The position numbers were made by a program, and so were the translations under genes. Under the pieces are notes generated by a model. The model did no database searches, was not told the DNA's origin, and worked only from the letters and a program-made list of their open reading frames with translations. This document shows, piece by piece, positions 53,011-63,318 of a DNA stretch of 64,000 bases. This DNA comes from Firmicutes bacterium CAG:345. Its GTDB lineage: Bacteria > Bacillota_I > Bacilli_A > RFN20 > CAG-288. The DNA lies in the NCBI GenBank assembly GCA_000433315.1, contig FR893385.1, forward strand, positions 304,380 to 368,379, read 5' to 3'. Within the stretch, counting starts at the first letter, position 1. The number at the start of each line of letters is the position of its first letter.

Positions 53011-53880
53011 CTATCTCTTTTTTATATATAACAATCCTATTGTGCCAGGACCACAATGACTAGCAACAATGCTACCAGCACGAGTAATTTCAACAATACT
53101 TGGATCTTTTAATAAAGAAGTTACCTTATCTAACATATATTTATCTTGGCCTTCTACACCTGAATGCGTAACAAAAATATGATCCAAAATAACATTGTCT
53201 TCATCAAGGCATTTTTTAAATTCTTCAACTTGAAAATCAACACCCATATTCAAGTTTCCACGTGTAATTTTATGAACCACCATATTACCATTTTGAACTA
53301 AAATTACAGGATGCAAATGAAAATTCTTTCCAAAAAAGTAACTTAATCCATTACATCTTCCGCCCTTATATAAATATTCCATTGTATCAACAACAAATTC
53401 AGCGTTAACTCTTTTCGTTCTTTCGACCGCCAATTCATAGACTTCATCAAGAGTCTTTCCATCATCTATATCTTTTTTTATAGCAAATAATTGAAGTCCT
53501 ATACCAGAAGATAATGAACCTGAATCAAGTACTCTAATATGGTCACCATATTCTTTTTCTAATTCTTCTTTGGCAAACAAAGCATTATTGTAATTGCTAG
53601 ACATTTTGCTAGAAATTGGAACAAATATAATATCTTCATTATTTTTTAAATATTTTTCAAAAGATACTAGCATTTCTCCAACATTAACAGCATTAGTTTT
53701 TGGAAGCTTATTAGTCTCTTTGACTTTTTTATAAATTTCCTCAGTAGTAATATCTACTCTATCAACATAATGAATTTCTCCAAAATTTACGCCCAAAGAC
53801 AAAATTTCAGCATCGAGCATTTTATAATGTTCTTCATTTAAGTCAGATGTTGAATCTGTAATAATTTTAATTTTTCTCAT
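53011..53880 (-). CDS. DegV family fatty-acid-binding protein
   Basis: 289 aa. The N-terminal IIDSTSDL-type start (KIITDSTSDLNEEHY), TNAVNVGEM, PISSKMSSNYNNA and YLYKGGRC are DegV/FakB hallmarks. These proteins bind a fatty acid for phosphorylation by FakA in Bacillota; a fakA gene is not in the window. GAGG precedes the ATG. It is monocistronic between two terminators. Confidence 0.92.
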   Translation of the reverse strand: MRKIKIITDSTSDLNEEHYKMLDAEILSLGVNFGEIHYVDRVDITTEEIYKKVKETNKLPKTNAVNVGEMLVSFEKYLKNNEDIIFVPISSKMSSNYNNALFAKEELEKEYGDHIRVLDSGSLSSGIGLQLFAIKKDIDDGKTLDEVYELAVERTKRVNAEFVVDTMEYLYKGGRCNGLSYFFGKNFHLHPVILVQNGNMVVHKITRGNLNMGVDFQVEEFKKCLDEDNVILDHIFVTHSGVEGQDKYMLDKVTSLLKDPSIVEITRAGSIVASHCGPGTIGLLYIKKR

Positions 53881-53938
53881 AAATACCTCAAATATTTGTA
53901 ATTTAATTATACGAGAAATACAAAAAAAAGCAATACAT

Positions 53939-53971
53939 AAAAAACCAGTTTTACCATTGATAAAACTGGTT
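53939..53971 (-). terminator. Terminator of the rpoBC operon
   Basis: AAACCAGTTTTA and TAAAACTGGTTT form a 12-bp perfect stem, ending in T-rich sequence on the minus strand 10 nt after rpoC. Confidence 0.9.
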
Positions 53972-53980
53972 TAAATTATA

Positions 53981-56900
53981 TTATTTGTTTTCAACAATTT
54001 CTTCGCTGGAAATACCTAAAACAGTATCTACATCAAATCTATCATCTTCATCAAGTTCTTCGACTTCATCATGTAAGTCAGGTTCAAGTCCTGTACCTGC
54101 AGGAATAAGTTTGCCAATCATGACATTTTCCTTAAGACCATGAAGATGATCAACACGGCCTTTAATAGCAGCATCGGTCAAAACCTTTGTAGTTTCTTGG
54201 AACGAAGCGGATGATAAGAAGGAATTTGTATCCAAAGCAGCTTTAGTAATACCGAGTAATAATGGAGCAGCCATTGCTGGTTTTCCACCATGTAATAAAA
54301 CTTTTTCATTTCCTTCAGTAAAGTCAACTAAATCAACTTTTTGTCCAGGCAACATTTCAGTATCTCCGCCTTCAATAATAAGCATTTTTCTTGTCATTTG
54401 ACGAATGATAACTTCAATGTGCTTGTCAGAAATAGTAATACCTTGTGAACGATAAACTTTTTGTACTTCAGAAACAAGATAATTATCAACAGCAACAACG
54501 TCACTATAATCTAATAAACTCTTTGGATTAATAGCACCTTCAGTTAATTGTTGACCATTAATAACATGATCACCAACTTTAACTATTAAATGTGCTCCAT
54601 AATTTGTGAGATATTCTTTTTCTTCGTTGTCATTAACAACAGTGATTAAATAACGTTCACCACCTTCAATTTTTATAACTGTACCTTCGATTTCACTGAT
54701 AATTGCTTCACCTTTAGGATTACGAGCTTCAAGTAATTCTTGAACACGAGGTAAACCTTGAGTAATATCACTACCAGCAACACCACCAGTATGGAAAGTC
54801 TTCATGGTTAATTGTGTACCTGGCTCACCAATACTTTGAGCAGCCATAATACCGACAGCATCACCAACTTTGACCATCTCACCAGTAGCTAAATTACGCC
54901 CGTAGCAATGTACGCAAACGCCATCTTTTGTTTCACAAGTAAGAAGAGAACGAATTTCAACTTCTTGAATGCCAGCATCAACAATAAGTTGTGCTTTTTC
55001 TTCATCAATGAATGTATTTCCTTCAACAAGAACTTCACCTGTTTTAGGATTAATAACATCATGACAAGTATAACGACCAACTAAACGATCGTATAAAGGA
55101 ACTTGTACTGAACCATTCTTAGATTCAACAATGGCTCTAACAACAAAACCATGATCACAGCCACAATCTTCTTCACGAATTACAACATCGTGTGAAACAT
55201 CGACGAGACGTCTTGTTAAATAACCTGAGTCAGCAGTCTTTAAAGCAGTATCAGCACCACCTTTACGGGCACCATGAGTTGCAATAAAGAACTCAGAAAC
55301 AGAAAGACCATCACGGAAACATGATTTAATTGGAATTTCAATAACTTCACCAGATGGATTATTCATAAGACCACGCATACCAACAAGTTGTAAGAAGTTA
55401 GATTTGGAACCACGAGCACCAGAATCTGACATCATGAAGATTGGATTTCGTGAATCTCTAATCATCTCTTGTTTAAGAAGTTCATCTACTTGAGCAAGAA
55501 CACCTGTCCAAACAGCAACAACTTTTGTATAACGTTCATGATCTGTTAACAAACCACGTTCAAACAATTCTTGAATTTCAGCAACTTTTGCATCGCCTTC
55601 ATCAAGTAAAGCTTTTTTACCAGCGATAGGTTGAATATCACTAATAGCAACTGTAATACCGGCGATAGTAGAATATTCAAATCCTAAATTTTTGATATCA
55701 TCAAGAATTTCACTTGTCTTATCAGCCTTATATCTATTGAACAATTCATTGATAATATTACCAATTTGTTTTTTAGCAATAGGCTTACGAAGAGGAGTTT
55801 TTCTAATATAGTCAATTATATTAGTTCCTTTTGGTACAAAGAATTCATCTAAAGTAGTAGATAAGTTCTTAGTAGATGGATCATTAATATATGGGAAATC
55901 AGCCGGATAAATAGAATTGAAAATCAATTTACCAACTGTAGTAATGAGATAGCATTCATTTTGTCTTTCAGTAAAGCAAGTTTTGCCAACTGATGTTGCT
56001 CTAATTGCAATGCGGTTTTGAATATGGACTTGATGAGTTTCATATGCACGCATAACTTCATCAAAATCGCGGAAAATTTTACCTTCGCATTGAGCATATA
56101 AATCATATTCTTCAGCAGCATCTAAGTTACCATGAGAACGATAATAATCTGCTTGTTTCTTAAAACCAGAGACATCAGTTTCAAGAGTCAAATAATAGTT
56201 ACCAAGAACCATATCCTGAGAAGGAATACAGATTGGTTTGCCATCTTTTGGACCAAGAATATTACGATTAGCAAGCATTAAATTATAAGATTCACGTTGA
56301 GCTTGTTCAGAAAGTGGAACGTGAACAGCCATTTGGTCACCATCAAAGTCAGCATTGAAACCAGTACAAACTAATGGGTGTAAACGAATAGCACGACCTT
56401 CAACAAGAATTGGTTTAAAAGCTTGAATACCAAGTCTATGAAGTGTAGGAGCACGATTTAACAAAACAGGATGCTTTGTAATAATTTGTTCAATAACATC
56501 AAAGACTTTTTCATCATATGAATCAATCATTTGATCCGCAACTTTATGGTTTGAAACACCATATTCACGAATTAATTTACTTGCAATAAATGGACGGAAT
56601 AATTGAATCGCCATTTCTCTTGGAATACCGCATTCATACATTTTTAATGTAGGACCAACAGCGATAACTGAACGTCCAGAGAAATCAACACGTTTACCAA
56701 GAAGATTTTGTCTAAATCTACCAGATTTACCTTTTAAAGATGAAGATAAAGATTTAAGAGGACGATTACCTGCACCAGTTACTGGTTTAGAACGACGACC
56801 ATTATCAATCAATGCATCGACAGCCTCTTGAAGCATTCTCTTTTCATTAATAAGAATAACTGAAGGGGATTTTAAGTCGATCATCTTTTTAAGACGAATG

Positions 56901-57841
56901 TTACGTGTAATAACACGACGATATAATTCGTTTAAGTCACTAGTAGCAAAACGACCACCATCAAGTTGTAACATTGGACGTAAATCTGGTGGAATTACAG
57001 GCAACGCATTTAAAATCATCCAAGATGGTTTGTTGTGGGAATGACGGAAGGCTTGAACAACTTCAAGTCTTTTTATAAGTTTTTGTCTTTTTTGATTTTT
57101 AGAACCTGTTGTATTACGTAATTCTTCTTGAATACTCTTAAGTTCATCATCAAGATTAACTTCTTCTAATAATTGTTGAACAGCTTCAGCACCCATTCCA
57201 AATTTTGCACCAGTATATTTAGAAATAAATGATGAAATCGAAATGAAATCAAATGGAGCTGTAACATTATTTAAAGCTTCAGATATATTCAAAGCACGTT
57301 GATAATCAGGATCTTCTGGATCAATAACATTTTCATTAATAAGTGATTCAACAATTAATAAAAATTCTTGACGAGCTGTTTTATCATCTAAAACTTCTCT
57401 ATATTGTAATGTTTTTGAGGTACCTGGATTCAAAACAACATGAGAAACAAAATAAACTACTTCATCCAATTGTTTTGGATTAATATTTAAAAGTAAACCC
57501 ATGCGAGAAGGAATGCCTTTAAGATACCAAATATGAGCGCAAGGAGAAGCAAGTTCAATATGACCCATACGTTCACGTCTAACAGCTTTTGAAGTAACTT
57601 CAACACCACATTTTTCGCAGACAATACCTTGATAACGTGGTTTCTTATATTTACCGCAATGACATTCATAATCTTTGCTAGGTCCAAAGATTTTTTCACA
57701 GAACAAGCCATCAGGTTCAGGTTTTTGAGAACGATAGTTAATAGTTTCTGGCTTTTTTACTTCACCATGAGACCAACTTCTAATAGTTTCAGGAGATGCC
57801 AAACCTACTTTGATAGAATTTAATTTATTAAGTTCAAACAT
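53981..57841 (-). CDS. rpoC: DNA-directed RNA polymerase subunit beta'
   Basis: 1286 aa. The N-terminal zinc ribbon is CHCGKYKKPRYQGIVCEKCG (about 58-78), the catalytic Mg2+ loop is NADFDGDQMAVH (about 493-504), the bridge-helix region is MMSDSGARGSKSN, and the C-terminal zinc site has CDHGFVVRAIV and CHCYGRNLATG-like Cys. The length is at the long end for Bacillota. It starts 16 nt after rpoB. Encodes the clamp and half of the active centre of RNA polymerase. Confidence 0.99.
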   Translation of the reverse strand: MFELNKLNSIKVGLASPETIRSWSHGEVKKPETINYRSQKPEPDGLFCEKIFGPSKDYECHCGKYKKPRYQGIVCEKCGVEVTSKAVRRERMGHIELASPCAHIWYLKGIPSRMGLLLNINPKQLDEVVYFVSHVVLNPGTSKTLQYREVLDDKTARQEFLLIVESLINENVIDPEDPDYQRALNISEALNNVTAPFDFISISSFISKYTGAKFGMGAEAVQQLLEEVNLDDELKSIQEELRNTTGSKNQKRQKLIKRLEVVQAFRHSHNKPSWMILNALPVIPPDLRPMLQLDGGRFATSDLNELYRRVITRNIRLKKMIDLKSPSVILINEKRMLQEAVDALIDNGRRSKPVTGAGNRPLKSLSSSLKGKSGRFRQNLLGKRVDFSGRSVIAVGPTLKMYECGIPREMAIQLFRPFIASKLIREYGVSNHKVADQMIDSYDEKVFDVIEQIITKHPVLLNRAPTLHRLGIQAFKPILVEGRAIRLHPLVCTGFNADFDGDQMAVHVPLSEQAQRESYNLMLANRNILGPKDGKPICIPSQDMVLGNYYLTLETDVSGFKKQADYYRSHGNLDAAEEYDLYAQCEGKIFRDFDEVMRAYETHQVHIQNRIAIRATSVGKTCFTERQNECYLITTVGKLIFNSIYPADFPYINDPSTKNLSTTLDEFFVPKGTNIIDYIRKTPLRKPIAKKQIGNIINELFNRYKADKTSEILDDIKNLGFEYSTIAGITVAISDIQPIAGKKALLDEGDAKVAEIQELFERGLLTDHERYTKVVAVWTGVLAQVDELLKQEMIRDSRNPIFMMSDSGARGSKSNFLQLVGMRGLMNNPSGEVIEIPIKSCFRDGLSVSEFFIATHGARKGGADTALKTADSGYLTRRLVDVSHDVVIREEDCGCDHGFVVRAIVESKNGSVQVPLYDRLVGRYTCHDVINPKTGEVLVEGNTFIDEEKAQLIVDAGIQEVEIRSLLTCETKDGVCVHCYGRNLATGEMVKVGDAVGIMAAQSIGEPGTQLTMKTFHTGGVAGSDITQGLPRVQELLEARNPKGEAIISEIEGTVIKIEGGERYLITVVNDNEEKEYLTNYGAHLIVKVGDHVINGQQLTEGAINPKSLLDYSDVVAVDNYLVSEVQKVYRSQGITISDKHIEVIIRQMTRKMLIIEGGDTEMLPGQKVDLVDFTEGNEKVLLHGGKPAMAAPLLLGITKAALDTNSFLSSASFQETTKVLTDAAIKGRVDHLHGLKENVMIGKLIPAGTGLEPDLHDEVEELDEDDRFDVDTVLGISSEEIVENK

Positions 57842-57856
57842 AGTTTTTTACCTCCA

Positions 57857-60800
57857 TTATTCGCCATCGTTATCGCTGTAGCTATCATTTTCATCATAGC
57901 CAAGAATTTCCATTGCAGTGGCTTCTTCACTCTCTTCTTCTTGTTTTTGAACTACGTCATCACCAGCATATTCACGAATTGAATGATGCAAACGTCTTTC
58001 TTCTCGTTCATTTTCAGCAGAGATTGTATTTAAATCAATCTTATTATTATATTTATCGAGCAATGTAACATCGATAGCGAGAGCTTGAAGTTCCTTAACC
58101 AAAACACGGAAAGATTCAGGCATGCCTGGTTTCGGAATTGATTTATCCTTTAATATGGCTTCATAACATTTATTACGTCCAACCATATCATCAGATTTAA
58201 TAGTAAGCATTTCTTGTAAAGTATGAGCAGCACCATAAGCTTCAAGTGCCCAAACTTCCATTTCACCGAAACGTTGACCACCATTTTGTGCCTTACCACC
58301 AAGAGGTTGTTGTGTAACTAAAGAATAAGGTCCAATAGAACGAGCATGAAGTTTATCATCGACCATGTGAACAAGTTTAATCATATACATGACACCAACA
58401 TTAATTCTTGAGTCGAAACGTTCACCAGTACGACCATCGTATAAAATGGTCTTACCATCATGATCCATCTTTGCTCTTTCCATCAATTCATAAATTTCTT
58501 CGTTGGAAATACCATCAAAAACAGGTGTAGCAATCTTTAAACCACCGAGTTTCTTGCAGGCCATTCCTAAATGAACTTCAAGGATTTGACCAATGTTCAT
58601 ACGAGAAGGAACACCTAATGGGTTAAGCATAATATCTACTGGAGTACCATCTGGTAAGAATGGCATATCTTCAACAGGTAAAATTCTGGAAATAACACCC
58701 TTATTACCATGACGTCCAGACATCTTATCACCTTCAGAAATTTTTCTCTTTTGGATGACATAAACTTTAACAGTTTCAAGGACATTTGGTGGGAGTTCAT
58801 CACCATTTTTACGAGAGAAAACTTTTACATCAAGAACAATTCCAGAGCCACCATGAGGAACACACAATGAAGCATCACGTCCTTCACGAGCTTTATCTGA
58901 GAAAATAGAATGAAGAAGTTTTTCTTCTGGAGTTGGCTCAGAGATAGCTTTTGGAGTAGTTTTACCAACTAAGATATCTCCTTCTTTAACTTCAGCACCC
59001 GGAACAATAATACCACGTTTATCTAAGAAACGTTTGTGTTCTTCTTGTGCACTTGGAACTTCTGCAGTGAAATATTCACTGCCTAATTTAGTAGTACGAC
59101 GATCGATTGTATATTCTTCGATATGAAGTGTTGTATAGACATCATCTTTGACGAGTCTTTCACTCATAATAACAGCATCTTCATAGTTATAACCATGCCA
59201 TGTCATGAAAGCAATAGTAACATTTTGTCCTAATGCTAAATCACCATTATCCATAGCAGGTCCATCAGCTAAAACTTGATTCTTTTCAATGTGTTGACCA
59301 GGTTTAACAATTGCTACTTGATTTGAGCAAGTACCTTGGTTAGCACGAGCAAATTTTTTCAAATGATATGTCTTTGTAGTACCATCATCATTTGCAACTT
59401 CAATTCTACGAGAATCAACATATGTAACTGTACCAGCATCTGTAGCCGTAACTGCAGCACCTGAGTCATGAGCAATTTTACTTTCAAGACCAGTACCTAC
59501 AAAAGGAGCATGTGGTCTTAAAAGAGGTAAAGCTTGACGTTGCATGTTAGCCCCCATCAAAGCACGTGTTGTATCATCGTTTTCCAAGAAAGGAATACAT
59601 GCAGAGGCAATAGAAACAATTTGTTTTGGGGAAACATCGATATAATCGACATCTTCCTTATTAGCAAGAATGTTTTCACCATTATAACGGGCGATAACTT
59701 TATCGTCGAGAATTTCATGATTTTCGCCAATAGCAATATTAGCTTGAGCAATTGTATGATATCTTTCATCATCAGCAGAAAGATATTCTGTTTCTTCTGT
59801 AACTATACAATTTTTAACTTTACGATATGGTGTCTCAATAAAACCATATTTGTTAATTTTTGCATAGCAAGAGAGGTTATTAATAAGACCAATATTTTGA
59901 CCTTCTGGTGTTTCAATTGGGCAAATACGACCATAGTGAGAATAGTGAACATCACGAACTTCGAATGTTGCTCTATCTCTAGAAAGACCACCAGGACCTA
60001 AAGCTGAAATACGTCTCTTATTTGTAAGTTCAGCAAGAGGGTTTGTTTGATCCATAAATTGTGAAAGTTGAGAAGAATTATAAAATTCTTTAACAACGGA
60101 AGTTAAAGGTTTAATATTAACCAATGTTTGTAAATTAAGTTGTGAAACATCAGTAATTGACATTTTATCTCGAATGGCTTTTTCCATACGAGTTAAGCCA
60201 ATACGGAATTGTCCTTGAACAAGTTCACCAACACATTTAACACGACGATTTCCAAGATGATCAATATCATCTGTTAAACCAATGCCATCCATAATATTAA
60301 GGAAATATGAGAAACATGCAAGAATATCACTGGCTGTAACAAATGGAACATCAAGATTCAAATCTGTACCAATAATATTAGTTTCTTTAGTTTTTGAATC
60401 ATCAGTATAAACTTTAACAATATTGAAAAGATTATGTGTATCTAAATCAACATTGACATCAAAAGCTCTTGTGTGTGCACCTTTTTCAAAGAAATGCTCA
60501 TTTTGTAAAGAAATAACATCTTCTCTAGATAAAGTATGTCCAGCTTCAAAACGAATTTCTTCATCTGCAGAAATAAGATCTTCAGCAAGTGTAACATTAT
60601 TTAAACGATTATATATGCCTAACTTCTTAGACAATTTAAATCTACCGGCAGGACCCAAATCATACTTTTTGTGATCAAAGAATCTTTGATGAATAAAGAT
60701 TTGAGCGTTTGCCATTGAAACTGGTTCACCTGGACGAAGTTTGCTGTAAACTTCCATAATAGCTTCTTTTAAAGCAATGCGTTTATCACCTTTGCTATCA

Positions 60801-61480
60801 GTTTCAGGTGAATGCTCAATAGTATTCTTTAAAATTTCAGAAGTACCAAATAAATCATAAATATCAAAGTCAGCTGTTAATCCTAAAGCTCTGAGCAATA
60901 CGACAGCTGAAACTTTTCTTTGCTTATCTATACGAACAGATAAAGTATTTTTAAGTTCAGATTCAAATTCCAACCATGTACCACGAGCAGGAATAATATC
61001 TGCACCATAAATATTTTTGCCAGTTTTATCCTTAGTACAAGAAATATATGCACCTGGGGAACGAACGATTTGAGAAACAATAACTCTTTCAGCACCATTT
61101 ATAATAAATGTTCCTGAATCAGTCATCATTGGATAATCGCCCATGAAAATTTCATTTCCGCTTTCTTGAATAGTACCATCTTGGAATTCAAGACTTAAGC
61201 GAGCCCATAAAGGAGCAGAATACGTAAGATTAGATGTCTTGCAATCAAAAGGATCATATTTTGGTTCGCCAAAATGTGCGCCTTCAAATTTTAATCTAAT
61301 ATCGCCACGATAGTTTTCAAGAGGAAAGAATTCCTTAAAAACTTGATTGACGCCTTCTTTTTTAAACCATTCGAAGGAGTTGGTTTGGATTTCAACTAAA
61401 TATGGTAATTCTAAGCTACCACTAATCTTAGAAAAATCCTGACGGTTATTATTTAAAAACTTCCGTTCTGTTTCTTTCAT
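57857..61480 (-). CDS. rpoB: DNA-directed RNA polymerase subunit beta
   Basis: 1207 aa. The rifampicin-pocket region reads SQLSQFMDQTNPLAELTNKR and RRISALGPGGLSRDRA, without visible resistance substitutions. The catalytic-site motifs GRHGNKGVIS and GGKAQNGGQRFGEMEVWALE are intact. Acidic C-terminal tail of about 25 residues. GAGGTAAC precedes the ATG at 61480. It is followed 16 nt later by rpoC and preceded by an intercistronic hairpin after rplL. Confidence 0.99.
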   Translation of the reverse strand: MKETERKFLNNNRQDFSKISGSLELPYLVEIQTNSFEWFKKEGVNQVFKEFFPLENYRGDIRLKFEGAHFGEPKYDPFDCKTSNLTYSAPLWARLSLEFQDGTIQESGNEIFMGDYPMMTDSGTFIINGAERVIVSQIVRSPGAYISCTKDKTGKNIYGADIIPARGTWLEFESELKNTLSVRIDKQRKVSAVVLLRALGLTADFDIYDLFGTSEILKNTIEHSPETDSKGDKRIALKEAIMEVYSKLRPGEPVSMANAQIFIHQRFFDHKKYDLGPAGRFKLSKKLGIYNRLNNVTLAEDLISADEEIRFEAGHTLSREDVISLQNEHFFEKGAHTRAFDVNVDLDTHNLFNIVKVYTDDSKTKETNIIGTDLNLDVPFVTASDILACFSYFLNIMDGIGLTDDIDHLGNRRVKCVGELVQGQFRIGLTRMEKAIRDKMSITDVSQLNLQTLVNIKPLTSVVKEFYNSSQLSQFMDQTNPLAELTNKRRISALGPGGLSRDRATFEVRDVHYSHYGRICPIETPEGQNIGLINNLSCYAKINKYGFIETPYRKVKNCIVTEETEYLSADDERYHTIAQANIAIGENHEILDDKVIARYNGENILANKEDVDYIDVSPKQIVSIASACIPFLENDDTTRALMGANMQRQALPLLRPHAPFVGTGLESKIAHDSGAAVTATDAGTVTYVDSRRIEVANDDGTTKTYHLKKFARANQGTCSNQVAIVKPGQHIEKNQVLADGPAMDNGDLALGQNVTIAFMTWHGYNYEDAVIMSERLVKDDVYTTLHIEEYTIDRRTTKLGSEYFTAEVPSAQEEHKRFLDKRGIIVPGAEVKEGDILVGKTTPKAISEPTPEEKLLHSIFSDKAREGRDASLCVPHGGSGIVLDVKVFSRKNGDELPPNVLETVKVYVIQKRKISEGDKMSGRHGNKGVISRILPVEDMPFLPDGTPVDIMLNPLGVPSRMNIGQILEVHLGMACKKLGGLKIATPVFDGISNEEIYELMERAKMDHDGKTILYDGRTGERFDSRINVGVMYMIKLVHMVDDKLHARSIGPYSLVTQQPLGGKAQNGGQRFGEMEVWALEAYGAAHTLQEMLTIKSDDMVGRNKCYEAILKDKSIPKPGMPESFRVLVKELQALAIDVTLLDKYNNKIDLNTISAENEREERRLHHSIREYAGDDVVQKQEEESEEATAMEILGYDENDSYSDNDGE

Positions 61481-61567
61481 TTCGTTACCTCAATTTTTTT
61501 CTATCGTTTTATAATGAAACGATTCATTTCTCTTCAAAGAGAATAGGTAGTTATAAAAGCACCAAAG

Positions 61568-61590
61568 CCCACCGACACTAGTCCGGTGGG
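61568..61590 (-). promoter_or_regulatory. Hairpin between rplL and rpoB (attenuator or processing site)
   Basis: CCCACCG and CGGTGGG form a 7-bp GC-rich stem, loop 9 nt. On the minus strand it is followed by only three T, so it is a weak terminator; attenuation between ribosomal and polymerase genes is common here in other bacteria. Confidence 0.6.
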
Positions 61591-61618
61591 TTTTGACATA
61601 ATATTTAAGCCGGAAATT

Positions 61619-61990
61619 TTATTTAATTTCGATTTCGGCGCCAGCGTCAGTAAGTTGTTTACCGAAAGCTTCAGCTTCTGTTGGGCTGATTTTTTCTTTA
61701 ATTGGAGATGGAGCAGCATCAACAATCTTTTTAGCATCCATTAAGCCAATTCCAAGAATAGCTTGGACAGCCTTAATAACTGCAACTTTAGCAGTACCAA
61801 AGGATTTAAGTGTAAGTGTAACTTCACTTGGTCCTTCAGAAGCAGCTTCAGCTTCAGCAGGAGCAGCGGCGACAGCAGCAGCGGCTGTGACACCAAATTC
61901 TTCTTCAATAGCGTGAACGAGATCGACGACTTCGACAACTGTCATTTCTTTGATGGCAGCAATAAATTCTTCTTTAGTTAATTTAGCCAT
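61619..61990 (-). CDS. rplL: 50S ribosomal protein L7/L12
   Basis: 123 aa. The N-terminal dimerisation helices, Ala-rich hinge (AAAAVAAAPAEAEAASEG) and C-terminal factor-binding domain (KVAVIKAVQAILGIGLMDAK) are typical. It forms the stalk that recruits translation factors. AGGAGG precedes the ATG. Follows rplJ by 20 nt. Confidence 0.99.
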   Translation of the reverse strand: MAKLTKEEFIAAIKEMTVVEVVDLVHAIEEEFGVTAAAAVAAAPAEAEAASEGPSEVTLTLKSFGTAKVAVIKAVQAILGIGLMDAKKIVDAAPSPIKEKISPTEAEAFGKQLTDAGAEIEIK

Positions 61991-62010
61991 TTTGTATTCC
62001 TCCTATATAA

Positions 62011-62496
62011 TTATTTGGCTTCAGATACGGCTTTAAGACCGCAAGCAAGATTGCGAATTGGAGCTTCGAGAACGGAAAGCAACATAGAAATTGCACCTTC
62101 TTTGGATCCAACTTTTGAAAGACCTTGAAGTGAATCAACATCACAATATGTCTTTTCAATAACTCCGCCTTTAATGACAAGAGTTTTATTACTCTTTACA
62201 AATTTAAAGAGTACTGGTAGCGCACAGATTGAATCATCGGATGTAACGATAGCATTTTGACCTGTGAGCAATTCGTCAAGAGCGCTGTAACCTTCAAAAT
62301 CAACGGCGCGACGCATTAATGTATTCTTTTGAATTTCCATTCTTGCGCCTGCTTCTTTAAGGCTCTTACGAAGAACTGTTAATTCCTTAACAGATAATCC
62401 TTGGTAGCCTACAACGATAGCAGCATTAGCTGTAGCTAAGCGTTCGTTGAGTTCAGCGACAACAGCTTTCTTGGCGGTTAGAACTTGTTCATTCAT
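62011..62496 (-). CDS. rplJ: 50S ribosomal protein L10
   Basis: 161 aa. It begins KKAVVAELNERLATANAAIV with the GYQGLSVKELTVLRKSLKEA stretch, typical L10; it anchors L7/L12 on the ribosome and represses its own leader. TAGGAGG precedes the ATG. The L10 leader RNA lies immediately upstream. Confidence 0.99.
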   Translation of the reverse strand: MNEQVLTAKKAVVAELNERLATANAAIVVGYQGLSVKELTVLRKSLKEAGARMEIQKNTLMRRAVDFEGYSALDELLTGQNAIVTSDDSICALPVLFKFVKSNKTLVIKGGVIEKTYCDVDSLQGLSKVGSKEGAISMLLSVLEAPIRNLACGLKAVSEAK

Positions 62497-62514
62497 TTTA
62501 ACCTCCTAACAAGC

Positions 62515-62610
62515 ATAAGCATATATAGGCAACAATATACAATTCACTTTAACTTACACCTGGGCAACAAATTAAGCTTGTGGCAGTTGCGGTCTTTGGT
62601 ATATTGATTG
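62515..62610 (-). ncRNA. Ribosomal protein L10 leader
   Basis: On the minus strand ATACC-AAAGACC-GCAAC pairs with GTTGC-CCA-GGTGT (62602-62586 with 62568-62556), giving the kink-turn-like internal loop characteristic of L10 leaders. It sits between rplA and rplJ as in other Bacillota. A second GTTGCC copy (62533-62528) and an 8-bp CAATATAC/GTATATTG pairing (62606-62599 with 62540-62533) would allow a mutually exclusive fold. Confidence 0.8.
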
Positions 62611-62623
62611 TCTTAATTTATTT

Positions 62624-62645
62624 TTTAGCAACTTAGATTGCTAAA
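62624..62645 (-). other. Hairpin around the rplA stop codon
   Basis: TTTAGCAA and TTGCTAAA pair perfectly with the TAA stop in the loop. No T-tract follows on the minus strand, so it is not a terminator; possible mRNA end or processing structure. Confidence 0.4.
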
Positions 62646-63304
62646 TGTATTGCTGGTCCCATAACAGAATGGAGAACAGCTTTTTTAATGTATGTACCTT
62701 TTTGAGCAGCTGGTTTAACACGAATAACTGTATCAATAACAGTTTGAACGTTTTCAGCTAAATCTTCATTAGAGAAAGAAACTTTGCCTAACATGATGTG
62801 CATATTTCCTTCTTTATCAGTACGATATTCAATTTTACCATTCTTAATTTCTTTAACAGCAGCGCCAATATTTGGAGTAACTGTACCAGTTTTTGGGTTA
62901 GGCATTAATCCTTTAGGACCTAAAATTTTACCCATACGTCCGAGTTCCCCCATCATTTCTGGAGTTGCAACGATTACATCAAAGTCAAACCAGTTTTCAC
63001 TTTGAATTTTTTGTAATAATTCTTTTCCACCAACATAATCGGCACCAGCTTCTGTAGCTTCAGCTACTTTAGAAGAAGTGATAGCTAAAATTTTCTTAGT
63101 CTTTCCGTTTCCGTGAGGTAAAACCAATGTTCCACGAAGTTGTTGGTCAGCTTGGCGAGCATCAATACCAAGATTGAAAGAAATTGATACACTGCCATCA
63201 AATTTAACAGTATTTGTTTTTTTAACAAGTTCTACAGCTTCTGCAACGCTATATGTTTTGCCCTTTTCGATTAATGCGAGGGCTGCTTCATATTTTTTAC
63301 TCAT
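62633..63304 (-). CDS. rplA: 50S ribosomal protein L1
   Basis: 223 aa. It contains VSISFNLGIDARQADQQLRG, VLPHGNGKTKKILAI and MGKILGPKGLMPNPKTGTVT, diagnostic of L1. L1 forms the mobile stalk at the E site and is the repressor of the L11 operon in model bacteria. AAGGAGG precedes the ATG; it starts 14 nt after rplK. Confidence 0.99.
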   Translation of the reverse strand: MSKKYEAALALIEKGKTYSVAEAVELVKKTNTVKFDGSVSISFNLGIDARQADQQLRGTLVLPHGNGKTKKILAITSSKVAEATEAGADYVGGKELLQKIQSENWFDFDVIVATPEMMGELGRMGKILGPKGLMPNPKTGTVTPNIGAAVKEIKNGKIEYRTDKEGNMHIMLGKVSFSNEDLAENVQTVIDTVIRVKPAAQKGTYIKKAVLHSVMGPAIHLAI

Positions 63305-63318
63305 TTGTTCTACCCTCC

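Noticed and set aside
59534..60001. 155-aa plus-strand open frame inside rpoB
   Set aside because: It is antisense to the conserved rpoB coding sequence, without ribosome site; its amino acid pattern reflects the opposite strand.
61534..61737. 67-aa minus-strand frame overlapping the rplL end
   Set aside because: A shifted reading of rplL running into the intercistronic hairpin, with no independent start signals.
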